NCBI GenBank assembly: GCA_963663365.2
Contig: CAXXIH010000004.1
Coordinates: 496,001-560,000, forward strand
DNA length: 64,000 nt
Reading direction: 5' to 3'
Source of the DNA: G963663365 sp963663365
Lineage (GTDB): Bacteria > Hinthialibacterota > Hinthialibacteria > Hinthialibacterales > G963663365
The notes under the pieces were generated by a model that worked only from the letters and a program-made list of their open reading frames with translations, was not told where the DNA came from and did not search any database. This document shows positions 8,906 to 16,758 of this stretch, in pieces; position 1 is the first letter of the stretch, and the number at the start of each line of letters is the position of its first letter. The translations under genes and the position numbers were made by a program.

Positions 8906-9261
8906 GGAGTTGTTTCCTTTTGGTTTGGCCCCTATGTGCCGTGCCATGTCGATCTTGAATGATGAAAAGATTGCCGGGAGCTGTCAAATTACCACTCCGC
9001 AATCAAGGACTTTCTATCGTTCATCACCGGCAAACTCAACAAATTCAAATTGCGAAAGTTACGGTACACCGTAAAAACCCGTTAATGCCATACCTTATGC
9101 CGCTCCGTATTTTGCGAAACGATATCGCTGTTACGGCTTTGGAGGGGCTCATTCCGCCGCTCCCTATGCAGCCGCTTTCATGTTCGTCTATGCTATTGTT
9201 CGGTGTCGGGTCAGGGTAAGGCGTCGAAGACGCCTATAGATCGTTTTTGTCAGGTGCCGCT
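8906..9261. other. Non-coding stretch between divergent genes
   Basis: About 355 bases between the isomerase-like gene (minus) and the aminotransferase (plus), where the promoters of both should lie. A frame of 86 codons at 8959-9219 has no ribosome-binding site, family resemblance or regular codon use and is judged spurious. No terminator or repeat was recognised. Confidence 0.5.
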
Positions 9262-10137
9262 ATGCCCGATGTCGCTTTTTTGAATCGTCAGTTTCTCCCC
9301 ATTGAACAAGCAACCGTATCGATTAATGACCGTGGCTTCGTCTTTGCCGATGGCGTGTATGAAGCCTTACGAACTTATAATGGAATTCCGTACGCCATCG
9401 ACCGGCATGTCCGGCGTCTGCACCGTAGTTTAAGTGAACTCGAAATCTCCTATCCGCAAGAGTTTGAGCAACTCGAACAGATCATGACCGAAGGCTGTTC
9501 GCGGGCCGGATATGAGGAAAGCCTGATTTATGTCCAGATCACCCGGGGAACCGCGCCGCGCGCACACATTATCAGTGCGGGCCTCGAACCGACACTTCTG
9601 GTGACCATCCGTGAATATCATCCCCATGCGGCGGCCTGCTATGAGCAGGGTGTTGAAACCATCACGGTGACCGATGAACGTTGGGGACGTTGCGATATCA
9701 AAACCATCTGCCTGCTGCCTAATACCATTGCCAAGACCAAAGCCCACCGGGCCGGAGCCTATGAGGCAATTTTGGTAGGCCAGGACGGTATGGTGCATGA
9801 AGGTTCCTCTTCAAACCTGGCCATTGTCCGCGATGGCGATGTAATCACCCATCCCGCCGACCATCAAATTCTTTGGGGTGTGACCCGGGAAATCGTTTTG
9901 GAAGAAGCCCGTAGCACGGGGCTCGAAGTTATCGAGCGCCCGTTTTCTGTAGAGACGTTGCTTAAGGCCGATGAGGCCTTTTTGATGGGCACGACCTATG
10001 AAGTCATGCCGGTCTGCAAAGTGAATGGTAAAACCATCGGTTCCGGCCAACCCGGTCCGGTCAGCCGGCAGCTTTTAGAGTTGTACCGCAGCCAAACCGG
10101 CACCGCCTATACCGGCATGCTCCAAACCGGCACGTGA
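9262..10137 (+). CDS. dat: D-amino-acid (D-alanine) aminotransferase, class IV PLP enzyme
   Basis: 291 residues from the ATG at 9262 (an in-frame TTG exists 15 bases upstream). Class IV aminotransferase: FLNRQFLPIEQATVSINDRG and FADGVYEALRTYNG at the N-terminus; the PLP lysine is K147 in CDIKTICLLPN, matching the Lys145 context of Bacillus D-amino-acid transaminase. AGAYEAILVGQDGMVHEGSS and WGVTREIVLEEA complete the signature. The enzyme interconverts D-alanine and D-glutamate with their 2-oxo acids, supplying D-amino acids for peptidoglycan; branched-chain aminotransferase or aminodeoxychorismate lyase are less likely given the KTICLLPN context. Stands alone, followed by an AT-rich region. 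Confidence 0.93.
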   Translation: MPDVAFLNRQFLPIEQATVSINDRGFVFADGVYEALRTYNGIPYAIDRHVRRLHRSLSELEISYPQEFEQLEQIMTEGCSRAGYEESLIYVQITRGTAPRAHIISAGLEPTLLVTIREYHPHAAACYEQGVETITVTDERWGRCDIKTICLLPNTIAKTKAHRAGAYEAILVGQDGMVHEGSSSNLAIVRDGDVITHPADHQILWGVTREIVLEEARSTGLEVIERPFSVETLLKADEAFLMGTTYEVMPVCKVNGKTIGSGQPGPVSRQLLELYRSQTGTAYTGMLQTGT

Positions 10138-10468
10138 GAGCGGTTTGTCTCTCATCCTTAGGGCAACCCATTCAAAGCAAGATTAGCTATTCACTTGATA
10201 TTTATAGACTTGTAAAAGAAGGCATTGAATTTTATGACCAATCAGTTGTTACGGCGAGCTGGTTTTGATATCTTATAATTATAAAGAGATTTGTGAGGAT
10301 TCGCCGAACCGAAAGATATGCCTAGACAAGGGATATTGAGAAAAATAACAAACTTACATATTCTTTGTCGATTCATCAGTGCAACAACACCTACGAAAAT
10401 CTTACGGTCATTGAAATTTCCGCCGCCTGCTTCTTGTATCACGTTATGCTCGGAGGGCTCATCTAATC
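10138..10468. other. AT-rich gene-free stretch upstream of the PIN-like pair
   Basis: About 330 bases, visibly richer in A and T than the flanking metabolic genes. It probably contains the promoter of the two following small genes and the 3' end of the aminotransferase transcript. No convincing open frame, RNA gene or strong hairpin was seen. Confidence 0.5.
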
Positions 10469-10978
10469 ATGTCAGTGTCAATTGATGCAAATTCCCATAC
10501 TCTAGAAAAAATAGATGACCCCCAAGATTGGAATAAAATTAAAACATTTATTTTGAATTGCGGTCGTGATTTACCCGATGCAAAACAAATAAACGACGAT
10601 TGGATTTGCCAGAAATCTCAAATTCTTGCCGAAGCCTTAATTAATTTGAAAGAACATCAAGAACAGGCAACTGCTGACACTTTCAGTTTAATAAAGAGAT
10701 TAGTAGAAGAGGCGAAGGAAGTGTCTTTGAACCGGCATGAATTTTATGTGAAGTTTTTTGGAATGGTTTTCCAACAGCTCTTGGACGGTTTCATGCCTGA
10801 TACTGCGCAGATCAATGTTTTGGTTTTAGCCGATGAGACAAACGAAGTGCGCCGTGCACGCCGGATGTTGTCGACAACAACAAGCAAAGAATCGTATGAG
10901 AACGCACGAAATGCGGTCAAAGACATGGGCCTCGATCCGGATTCAATTCGTCATTTTCGTCCAGTAATGGCCCCATAA
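10469..10978 (+). CDS. Small protein of unknown function, partner of PIN-like gene
   Basis: 169 residues, ATG start a few bases after a cggagggc motif. No recognised domain: mostly helical and charged, with a long amphipathic region (about residues 25-100). The last 42 residues (from about EVRRARRMLS to IRHFRP) match the C-terminal tail of the next gene, with a common ARRMLS core, a Lys-Glu-x-Tyr, an Ala, a Gly and a final I-x-H-x-x-P. The gene is AT-rich compared with its neighbours and lies 23 bp upstream of that partner, so the two form an operon. Antitoxin or immunity partner of the PIN-like protein is one possibility (inference). Confidence 0.75.
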   Translation: MSVSIDANSHTLEKIDDPQDWNKIKTFILNCGRDLPDAKQINDDWICQKSQILAEALINLKEHQEQATADTFSLIKRLVEEAKEVSLNRHEFYVKFFGMVFQQLLDGFMPDTAQINVLVLADETNEVRRARRMLSTTTSKESYENARNAVKDMGLDPDSIRHFRPVMAP

Positions 10979-11001
10979 ATATTTACAATTAAGGGTAAAC
11001 T

Positions 11002-11583
11002 GTGAGCGGGCAGAAAAGGGTATTTATAGAAACCAGCGTTATATGTGGCATCGGCTACAATTTACAATTCGGGGGCCCGGGAGGATACGAACCGGCAAAT
11101 CAATTACTTTCGACTCAAGGTCAATATTGCGAATTGATCACCACCAAGCATGAAGTAGATAATGCCAGGAATGAATTCGCAAAATTAGATTTTGAAAGAA
11201 TCCAGGCTGGTTTCCTCGATCATATTACCGTGAGTCACCGTTCCTTTGGAACACATATTTACCGTAATGACCCGACAATTCCAGCGGCGATACGGCAAGC
11301 CCTTTATGATGCAAAAAAGTTGCACGCTAAAATCCTTTTGTCATGTGACATCGAACCTGATCCAATCATGTTTCAAGATTTGCTTGGCGTCAAAATCATG
11401 ATGCCTGATGATTTTATAAACGATTTTTCAGGTCATGGACTAAGCCCCGAAGAAACAAAGGCCCGGCGAATGCTGAGCATGGCACGTACAACAAAGGAAT
11501 ATCGGCAGGCATGTGTTAAGATCGCGAAGGAACTCGGGATACACAGAAATAGGATCGGGCACACCAAACCTCCAACGAAGTGA
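11002..11583 (+). CDS. PIN-domain-like protein with shared C-terminal tail
   Basis: 193 residues, GTG start after aaggg. The layout follows PIN ribonucleases: a first strand with an acidic residue (RVFIETSVICGIGY), an ITTKHEVDNARNEF helix, then YDAKKLHAKILLSCD, which resembles the DA...ADILLTTD segment of PIN domains, and KIMMPDDFINDF, like the final strand and helix. The first acidic residue is Glu (ETS) rather than the usual Asp. After about residue 145 comes a tail with ARRMLSMARTTKEYRQAC and RIGHTKPP that is homologous to the tail of the preceding gene. A toxin-like nuclease with a partner gene is plausible; neither is a standard VapBC pair, as the upstream partner is long and not a DNA-binding antitoxin. 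Confidence 0.72.
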   Translation: MSGQKRVFIETSVICGIGYNLQFGGPGGYEPANQLLSTQGQYCELITTKHEVDNARNEFAKLDFERIQAGFLDHITVSHRSFGTHIYRNDPTIPAAIRQALYDAKKLHAKILLSCDIEPDPIMFQDLLGVKIMMPDDFINDFSGHGLSPEETKARRMLSMARTTKEYRQACVKIAKELGIHRNRIGHTKPPTK

Positions 11584-11652
11584 ATATGACCGCAGATATG
11601 CTGATATTCCGTTCGCATTCCCATCCATACCGGTTTCATTCATAATCGGTGT

Positions 11653-14178
11653 ATGAAACGGAACGCATTACACCATAAGGTTTTATTCGTATCGGCTTTC
11701 TTCGCCCTTTATTTGTTCCCGGCTGCATTCGGCCATGCCGAAGATGAAGAGACAATCCCTACACCCGATGGATGGGACTTTGAGACGGATATCGCTTACG
11801 GTTCCGTCTCCGAGGCCCAACGTCTGGATATTCTCTGCCCTCCGTCCGCGCATGATCCCTGCCCCGCAATTGTATTGATCCATGGCGGCGGCTGGTATCT
11901 CGGCGATAAGGGCGGCGAACGCACCCGGCAAATGATGAACCGCTTTGCGCACGCGGGCTTTGTTTCCCTTTCGATCAATTACCGGATGTCCGATGAAGCG
12001 CGTTTCCCGGCGGCGGTCGAGGACTGCAAGCTGGCCGTGCGTTGGCTTCGGGCGCACGCGGACAATTATCGTGTGAATCCGGACGCTATCGGCGCGATGG
12101 GAACATCGGCGGGCGGGCATCTCTCGGCCATGTTGGCCGTCACGAGGCCGGAGGATGGTTTCGATTCCGCCGGGGGGTACGAAGACCAATCCAGCGCCAT
12201 CCAGGCCGCCGTTCCCGTTTGCGGGCCGATGGACATGGGCATTCCTTTGGCTGAAAAATCAGATGGTGAGCTCGACCCGTTGGTGATCCGTTTTCTGCCG
12301 GATGCTCCGGTGGACCTCATGCAGTTGGCCAGGCGGGCCTCTCCGCTTCATTACGTGCATCCCAAGGTCCCGCCCATGCTGCTCATTCATGGCACGGCGG
12401 ACAAGCGGGTGGTGGTAGATCATTCGCAGCTCATGGCCGAAACGCTTAAAAAGGCCGACGCGCCCTGCGAGCTGATCTTGGTCAAAGACGGCGGCCACGG
12501 CATGGGCATCGCCCGGGGAGAAGATGTCTTCAAAAAAATACTCGCGTTCTTTGAAGCCAATTTGCAGAATATCAATACAAACGCATCCGCCGCGCATGGG
12601 GATTACCAATGGTGGAAAGATGCAAAATTCGGCCTCTTTGTTCATTGGGGGCCGGTGAGCCTGCGCGGTGAAGAAATTAGCTGGTCGCGGGCCGGGGAAC
12701 GCCCGGGGATTCCCGGTCTTTTGCCGGGGACGATCCCGGTGGAGGAGTACGACAATCTCTATCGTGAATTCAATCCCGTGAAGTTTGACGCCGCCGAATG
12801 GGTCAAAATCGCGAAGGCCGCGGGAATGAGTTACATCATCTTAACCACCAAACATCACGATGGCTTTTGCATGTTCGACACCCAATTGACCGATTACAAA
12901 ATAACCAACTCCCCCTATAAAAAAGACATCGTTGCCGAGCTGGCCCGGGCTTGCCATGAAGGCGGCGTACGGTTGGGCCTTTATTACTCGTTGCCGGATT
13001 GGAAACACCCCGATTACCGCGCCGAGCATCACCAGCGCTATATCGACTATCTGCACGGGCAGCTGCGCGAACTCTGCTCCAATTACGGCCAGGTGGATAT
13101 CATCTGGTTCGATGGCGGCGGACAGGGCGGCGCGAAAACATGGGACGCGCCGCGTCTATTGCAAACCATCCGCGAACTCCAGCCTCATGTTTTAATCAAC
13201 AACCGTTCCGGAATGCCCGCCGATTACGAGACACCCGAGCAGGTCATCGGACGTTTTGAGACGGAGCATCCCTGGGAATCGTGCATCACCCTCGGCCAAC
13301 AATGGTCTTGGAAACCGAATGACGATATCAAGACCGCCGGGGAGTGCATCAAACTGCTGGTGCTCTGTGTGGGCGGCGGCGGGAATATGCTCCTCAACAC
13401 CGGCCCCATGCCCAACGGCGAAATCGAACCTCGCCAGGTCGAGCGTCTGAAAGAAATCGGCGCTTGGCTCGAACAGTATGGCGAGTCGATTTATGGCACA
13501 CGCGGCGGACCCTATCATCCCAGTTACTGGGGCGCCTGCACCCATAAAGACAACAAAATCTATCTCCAGATCTTGAATGGTTGGGAAGACTCGCTGGTTC
13601 TGGCTCCACTCGGAGATACGGTTGTATCCAGCCGTCTGCTCACCGGCGGCGAGGCAAATGTGCAGCAGACCGATAAGGGCCTGACCATACGGATCGATTC
13701 ACAATACGCCGCGCGGCCGGTCTCGATTGTCGAACTGACGCTCAACCGCCCGGCAAGCGGCCTGGCCTCCATCCCGGCCGGGGTGGGCATTCCCGCCGGA
13801 GCCACGGCCCAGGCCTCCAACATCCGCCGGAATGAGGCCAATTACGCGCCGCACAGGGCGGTCGATGACGATCCCCTCAGCCGTTGGGCCGCCGATGATG
13901 GCGTCACCAGCGCCTGGTTCGAGTTTCAGTTACCGGAAACCATCACCTTCGATGCGATTTTGATGGATGAGGCTTTCGGTTCGCGCATCCAGGAATTCGA
14001 ATTGCAGTACAAAGACGCCGGAACATGGAAAACCTTTTATCGCGGAACAACCGTCGGACGCAATTGGGCCGCGAAATTCGATCCCGTCACCGCAAGCGAA
14101 TTCCGCTTGGATATCTTAAAAGCTACCGACGGCCCCACCCTCCGCGACATCCGATTCCATTACACGGAGGGGGGATAG
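11653..14178 (+). CDS. Exported esterase / GH29 alpha-L-fucosidase / discoidin-domain fusion
   Basis: 841 residues. Signal peptide to about residue 29 (FALYLFPAAFGHA). Residues about 40-300: alpha/beta-hydrolase esterase with HGGGWYLGDKG oxyanion loop, nucleophile S152 in GTSAGGH, acid region HGTADKR and His in DGGHGMG. Residues about 310-610: GH29 fucosidase with KFGLFVHWGP, TTKHHDGFCMFDT, KDIVAELARACHEGGVRLG and the nucleophile D487 in IIWFDGGG. A beta domain follows, and residues about 710-841 form an F5/8-type (discoidin) carbohydrate-binding module ending LRDIRFHY. It likely removes acyl groups and fucose from fucosylated or sulfated glycans outside the cytoplasm. The esterase-fucosidase fusion is unusual. 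Copies of its last 47 bases recur 2 kb downstream. Confidence 0.93.
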   Translation: MKRNALHHKVLFVSAFFALYLFPAAFGHAEDEETIPTPDGWDFETDIAYGSVSEAQRLDILCPPSAHDPCPAIVLIHGGGWYLGDKGGERTRQMMNRFAHAGFVSLSINYRMSDEARFPAAVEDCKLAVRWLRAHADNYRVNPDAIGAMGTSAGGHLSAMLAVTRPEDGFDSAGGYEDQSSAIQAAVPVCGPMDMGIPLAEKSDGELDPLVIRFLPDAPVDLMQLARRASPLHYVHPKVPPMLLIHGTADKRVVVDHSQLMAETLKKADAPCELILVKDGGHGMGIARGEDVFKKILAFFEANLQNINTNASAAHGDYQWWKDAKFGLFVHWGPVSLRGEEISWSRAGERPGIPGLLPGTIPVEEYDNLYREFNPVKFDAAEWVKIAKAAGMSYIILTTKHHDGFCMFDTQLTDYKITNSPYKKDIVAELARACHEGGVRLGLYYSLPDWKHPDYRAEHHQRYIDYLHGQLRELCSNYGQVDIIWFDGGGQGGAKTWDAPRLLQTIRELQPHVLINNRSGMPADYETPEQVIGRFETEHPWESCITLGQQWSWKPNDDIKTAGECIKLLVLCVGGGGNMLLNTGPMPNGEIEPRQVERLKEIGAWLEQYGESIYGTRGGPYHPSYWGACTHKDNKIYLQILNGWEDSLVLAPLGDTVVSSRLLTGGEANVQQTDKGLTIRIDSQYAARPVSIVELTLNRPASGLASIPAGVGIPAGATAQASNIRRNEANYAPHRAVDDDPLSRWAADDGVTSAWFEFQLPETITFDAILMDEAFGSRIQEFELQYKDAGTWKTFYRGTTVGRNWAAKFDPVTASEFRLDILKATDGPTLRDIRFHYTEGG

Positions 14179-14180
14179 GG
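14134..14180. repeat. Fucosidase 3'-end repeat, copy 1 (in gene)
   Basis: The last 47 bases of the fucosidase gene, including its TAG stop, recur at 16140-16186 with four differences and, more decayed, at about 15718-15765. They encode the last strand of the discoidin domain (TLRDIRFHYTEGG). Confidence 0.85.
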
Positions 14181-14309
14181 GAGGACGAAGAACGGGAGGA
14201 CGAAAAATGGGAGGGCAAGCGGGAGGGCGAATCTCCTGATGAGCCGAAAAAAACCTCAATGGACTATCTTTTTGCATCTCTTTAGAAAAAATTGTATTGG
14301 TGCGAAAAA

Positions 14310-14774
14310 ATGGATAATTCAAATTTACCTTCCCGGCAAAAGCCCGTTCACGGAGTTCGAATAACCGCAAACGCCCCCACAATTGTATTCGTGACGGTAT
14401 GTACCAAGGATCGTATCAAGATTTTGGACGATGACGTTATTCACAATCGTCTAGTTAAGATTTGGAATGAATCGGATGCATGGCTAGTCGGAAGATATGT
14501 TCTTATGCCCGACCATATTCATCTTTTCGTATCTCCTAACAACCAAGAGGTCCATCTTGAAGGGTGGGTTCGCTACTGGAAATCAATTTTCACCCAAAAT
14601 CATGGCGGAAAGAGTCTTTGGCAAGAAGGACACTGGGATCGGCGCCTTCGTACAAATGAGAGTTACTAGAAGAAATGGGAATATGTGCGCTCCAATCCCG
14701 TGAGACATGGTTTGGTCAATCGATGGCAAGATTGGAAATACCAAGGTGAAATCCACAGATACCATTGGATATAA
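14310..14774 (+). pseudogene. REP-associated tyrosine transposase (RAYT, Y1_Tnp/IS200-like) with internal amber codon
   Basis: Reads in one frame from ATG 14310 to TAA 14774, interrupted by a single TAG at 14667-14669. Before the stop are the HUH motif HIHLF within YVLMPDHIHLFV and the region around the candidate catalytic Tyr in RTNESY. Directly after it comes KKWEYVRSNPVRHGLVNRWQ, the conserved C-terminal helix of RAYT proteins (usually ESYxEKWEYVRxNPVRAGLV). About 155 residues if read through, typical of the family. RAYTs are single-copy transposase relatives that act on flanking REP palindromes, and it stands at the edge of an island of such palindromes. It is probably recently inactivated; translational readthrough is an alternative. 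Confidence 0.85.
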
Positions 14775-14930
14775 ATTAGATACTCACGAAAATGGGGACC
14801 ATAAAGGCGGCTCATCAGGAGATTCGCCCTCCCGAGATTCGACGTTATCTATGACAAATACATACGTATCTCTCTATCCACCAACTCTCGAAAACATCCA
14901 CACCAAGCACTGAAAGCGCGTAAGATTATA

Positions 14931-15004
14931 GCGGGAGGGCGAGTTTCCTAACGAGCCGCTACCTCAAATAAATGCACATGGTTCTCTCTATCCACCAACT
15001 CTCT
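14931..15004. repeat. 74-bp direct repeat, copy 1
   Basis: Starts gcgggagggcgagtttcc and ends ccaccaactctct. It is identical base for base to 16012-16085, 1.08 kb downstream, so the duplication is recent or kept by recombination. Confidence 0.9.
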
Positions 15005-15020
15005 CAATCGCACACACCAA

Positions 15021-15131
15021 GCACTGTAAGTGCGCAAGATTATAGCCCAGGCTCAGCCCGAGACGGTCGCAGACCGGCGAAGGGCGCCAGCCTGGGTAAC
15101 CATCCCCCAAACCTCCAGCCCTGAAGGGGCG
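15021..15131. repeat. Composite palindromic repeat, copy 1
   Basis: Hairpin gcac-tgtaa-gtgc (15021-15033), then atagcccaggct (from about 15042) pairing with agcctgggtaac (15089-15100), then a third hairpin agccc-tgaag-gggc. The stretch between the two longer arms, about 40 bases, is almost identical to that in the copy at 15578-15660. Confidence 0.8.
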
Positions 15132-15498
15132 CGAGAAATAAGAATCGAGACGATTTATTGTGGCGGCATTAAGTTCTCTTCCGCCCTTACAGGGCTCGGA
15201 TATTTTTTGGTTTCCGTAACCCCGGGCGCCGTTTTTCCGCCTTCGGCGTCCAAACTTGGCCTGGGGCTATTGCATTGCGCGCCTCCAGCGCTTGGCTTAT
15301 ACATTTAAAACGGCAGGTGGATAAAGAGAAACATATGTATTTATTAGAGCTTTCCTACGCATTTGCCCCCCTCTATTCGTTTCCCCATTTTGCACAAAAT
15401 CTCGAAAAATAGTACTGTAATTTCTTTCCGTATTGTCCCGGTATGGTCCGGTGTGGACCGCCGGGTGGCCCGGACAACTCGTTTGTCTGGGTGCGTCA

Positions 15499-15570
15499 GC
15501 GCAAGAGGAGGTATCGAGGTTTTCCAATACCAAAAACTCCCCCGCTACCCACCAAACTCTATCAAATACA
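15499..15570. repeat. Direct repeat gcgcaagaggnggtatc..., copy 1
   Basis: About 72 bases from gcgcaagaggaggtatc to atcaaataca, roughly three-quarters identical to 15918-15990. Together with the following hairpin and fucosidase-tail modules it forms a unit of about 270 bases, present twice (15499-15765 and 15918-16186) with different central cassettes. Confidence 0.7.
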
Positions 15571-15577
15571 AAAGCCA

Positions 15578-15660
15578 AGCACCGGAGGTGCGGCAAGGCA
15601 ATAGCCCAGGCTCAGCCCAAGACGGTCGCAGACCGGCGAAGGGCGCCAGCCTGGGTAACG
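15578..15660. repeat. Composite palindromic repeat, copy 2
   Basis: Hairpin gcac-cgga-ggtgc followed by atagcccaggct...agcctgggtaac, a close match to the copy at 15021-15100. A further short hairpin gcgctgtaagtgcg follows at 15680. Confidence 0.8.
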
Positions 15661-15717
15661 GCGCCCCCACAATCCCTAAGCGCTGTAAGTGCGCAAGGGA
15701 ATTGCATATCTCCCGCA

Positions 15718-15765
15718 CCACCCTCCGCGACATCCCGGTTTTATTGTGTCGAAGGAAGGTAGAGA
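15718..15765. repeat. Fucosidase 3'-end repeat, copy 3 (decayed)
   Basis: Contains accaccctccgcgacatcc and then a degenerate tail ending gaaggaaggtagagag, recalling the end of the fucosidase gene. The 38 bases before it (from 15680) match those before copy 2 at 16102. Confidence 0.65.
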
Positions 15766-15917
15766 GGGGTATTTCGGCGGAAGGTGAGGCTCCTGCCGAA
15801 CCGCTGTTCCCGATACAAATGCTACTCGTAGGGTGGGTGATTTCACCCACCATTGTAAAATCCTTGGTTAAACAAACTACCAGTTACATCTGTATCTTTC
15901 TACAATTGCCGTAAGGC

Positions 15918-15990
15918 GCAAGAGGTGGTATCAAGATTTACTTATCGCAAAGACTCCCCTGCTATCCACCAACTCTCGAAAACATCCACA
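15918..15990. repeat. Direct repeat gcgcaagaggnggtatc..., copy 2
   Basis: Second copy of the 15499-15570 module, ending in the tatccaccaactctcgaaaa element that also occurs at about 14875. Confidence 0.7.
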
Positions 15991-16011
15991 CCGAGCACCG
16001 GAGGTGCGTGA

Positions 16012-16085
16012 GCGGGAGGGCGAGTTTCCTAACGAGCCGCTACCTCAAATAAATGCACATGGTTCTCTCTATCCACCAACTCTCT
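16012..16085. repeat. 74-bp direct repeat, copy 2
   Basis: Identical to 14931-15004. Preceded by the hairpin gcac-cgga-ggtgc and followed by another tatccacc/hairpin module. Confidence 0.9.
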
Positions 16086-16139
16086 AAAACATCCACACCA
16101 AGCGCTGTAAGTGCGTAAGGGAATTGCATATCTCCCGCC

Positions 16140-16186
16140 CCCACCCTCCACGACATCCGGTTCCATTACACGGAGGGGAGGTAGGG
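16140..16186. repeat. Fucosidase 3'-end repeat, copy 2
   Basis: 43 of 47 bases match 14134-14180; the copied reading frame would give TLHDIRFHYTEGR and a TAG stop at the same place. It marks the right end of the repeat island, just before the minus-strand membrane-protein gene. Confidence 0.85.
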
Positions 16187-16207
16187 TAGTTCACATTGTC
16201 GTGGGCG

Positions 16208-16747
16208 TTAACGGATATAATTCATGCATTCATATGAAAACACGATTATGTACAAAGAACAAAAAGACGCAGTTATACATTTTGTAGCCCAGCATATGCC
16301 TTCTCCTTCTATTATACGTTGTTTCTTCGACAATGTTTCAATCTCGCCAGAATCATAATTTAGCTGATGTGCGGGGAAATTGCGCAAACCTTCATCTAGA
16401 GAATGACGATTCAGATTTTCCTCCAATGTCTTCGCTAACTCAATAAAAATATGTTTGCATGCGAAACTGCGCTTCATCACACGCCACCATACAGCACATA
16501 ACAGCATTCCGATGCTAGATAATAAAATTGGAAGATACGTAGACAAACCGCCTGAATCTTCTACCTGAATGATTCCCAAGATTAAGATACTGTGCACCAG
16601 CGTCATCCAGTTTAGATGACTCGTAATATTTGCTTCTGTTTGAATCCATAAAGACAGTGTTGCACGATATGCTTCTATAATGTTTGATTCTTTCACTTCA
16701 GTATCATCTTGCATCTTCGCTCTTTCGTGACTTTTATCGCCATTCAT
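16208..16747 (-). CDS. Small membrane protein with HEPN-like gene partner
   Basis: About 179 residues from the ATG at 16747; the frame extends to a TTG at 16768 that would overlap the upstream gene by 10 bases. An N-terminal amphipathic helix (AYRATLSLWIQTEANITSHL) leads into a first membrane segment (LVHSILILGIIQV), a second (LPILLSSIGMLLCAVWW), a charged helical region, and a third hydrophobic segment near the C-terminus (ITASFCSLYIIVF). This layout resembles SLATT or RipA-like small membrane proteins found in defence and stress loci, but no firm family assignment is possible. AT-rich like its partner and unlike the LPS genes beyond. Likely same transcript as the HEPN-like gene. Confidence 0.75.
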   Translation of the reverse strand: MNGDKSHERAKMQDDTEVKESNIIEAYRATLSLWIQTEANITSHLNWMTLVHSILILGIIQVEDSGGLSTYLPILLSSIGMLLCAVWWRVMKRSFACKHIFIELAKTLEENLNRHSLDEGLRNFPAHQLNYDSGEIETLSKKQRIIEGEGICWATKCITASFCSLYIIVFSYECMNYIR

Positions 16748-16758
16748 CACAGCCGTTA

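Larger units (their letters stand above)
14775..16207. repeat. Modular palindromic repeat island (no genes)
   Basis: About 1.4 kb built from recurring modules: short hairpins of the kind gcac-tgtaa-gtgc and gcac-cgga-ggtgc; the module atagcccaggct...agcctgggtaac; gggagggcgagtttcctaacgagccgc; and tatccaccaactctc. Copies occur directly and inverted (an inverted tatccacc copy at about 15306-15340). The spurious peptides NTYVSLYPP and GEAPAEPLFP that it encodes arise from these modules. Frames here, the longest 183 codons at 15363-15914, follow the repeats and are rejected. REP/RAYT-type expansion is the likely origin. Confidence 0.8.

Noticed and set aside
8959..9219. 86-codon frame between the isomerase and aminotransferase genes
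   Set aside because: No ribosome-binding site, no similarity; composition unlike coding sequence.
14850..15340. Short frames with NTYVSLYPP on both strands
   Set aside because: The common peptide comes from the tatccacc repeat, once direct and once inverted; not a conserved gene.
15363..15914. 183-codon open frame in the repeat island
   Set aside because: It follows the repeat modules (GEAPAEPLFP and hairpin parts), has no ribosome-binding site and no family resemblance.
14775..16207. CRISPR array
   Set aside because: Modules vary in length and spacing, have direct and inverted copies, and no cas genes are near.
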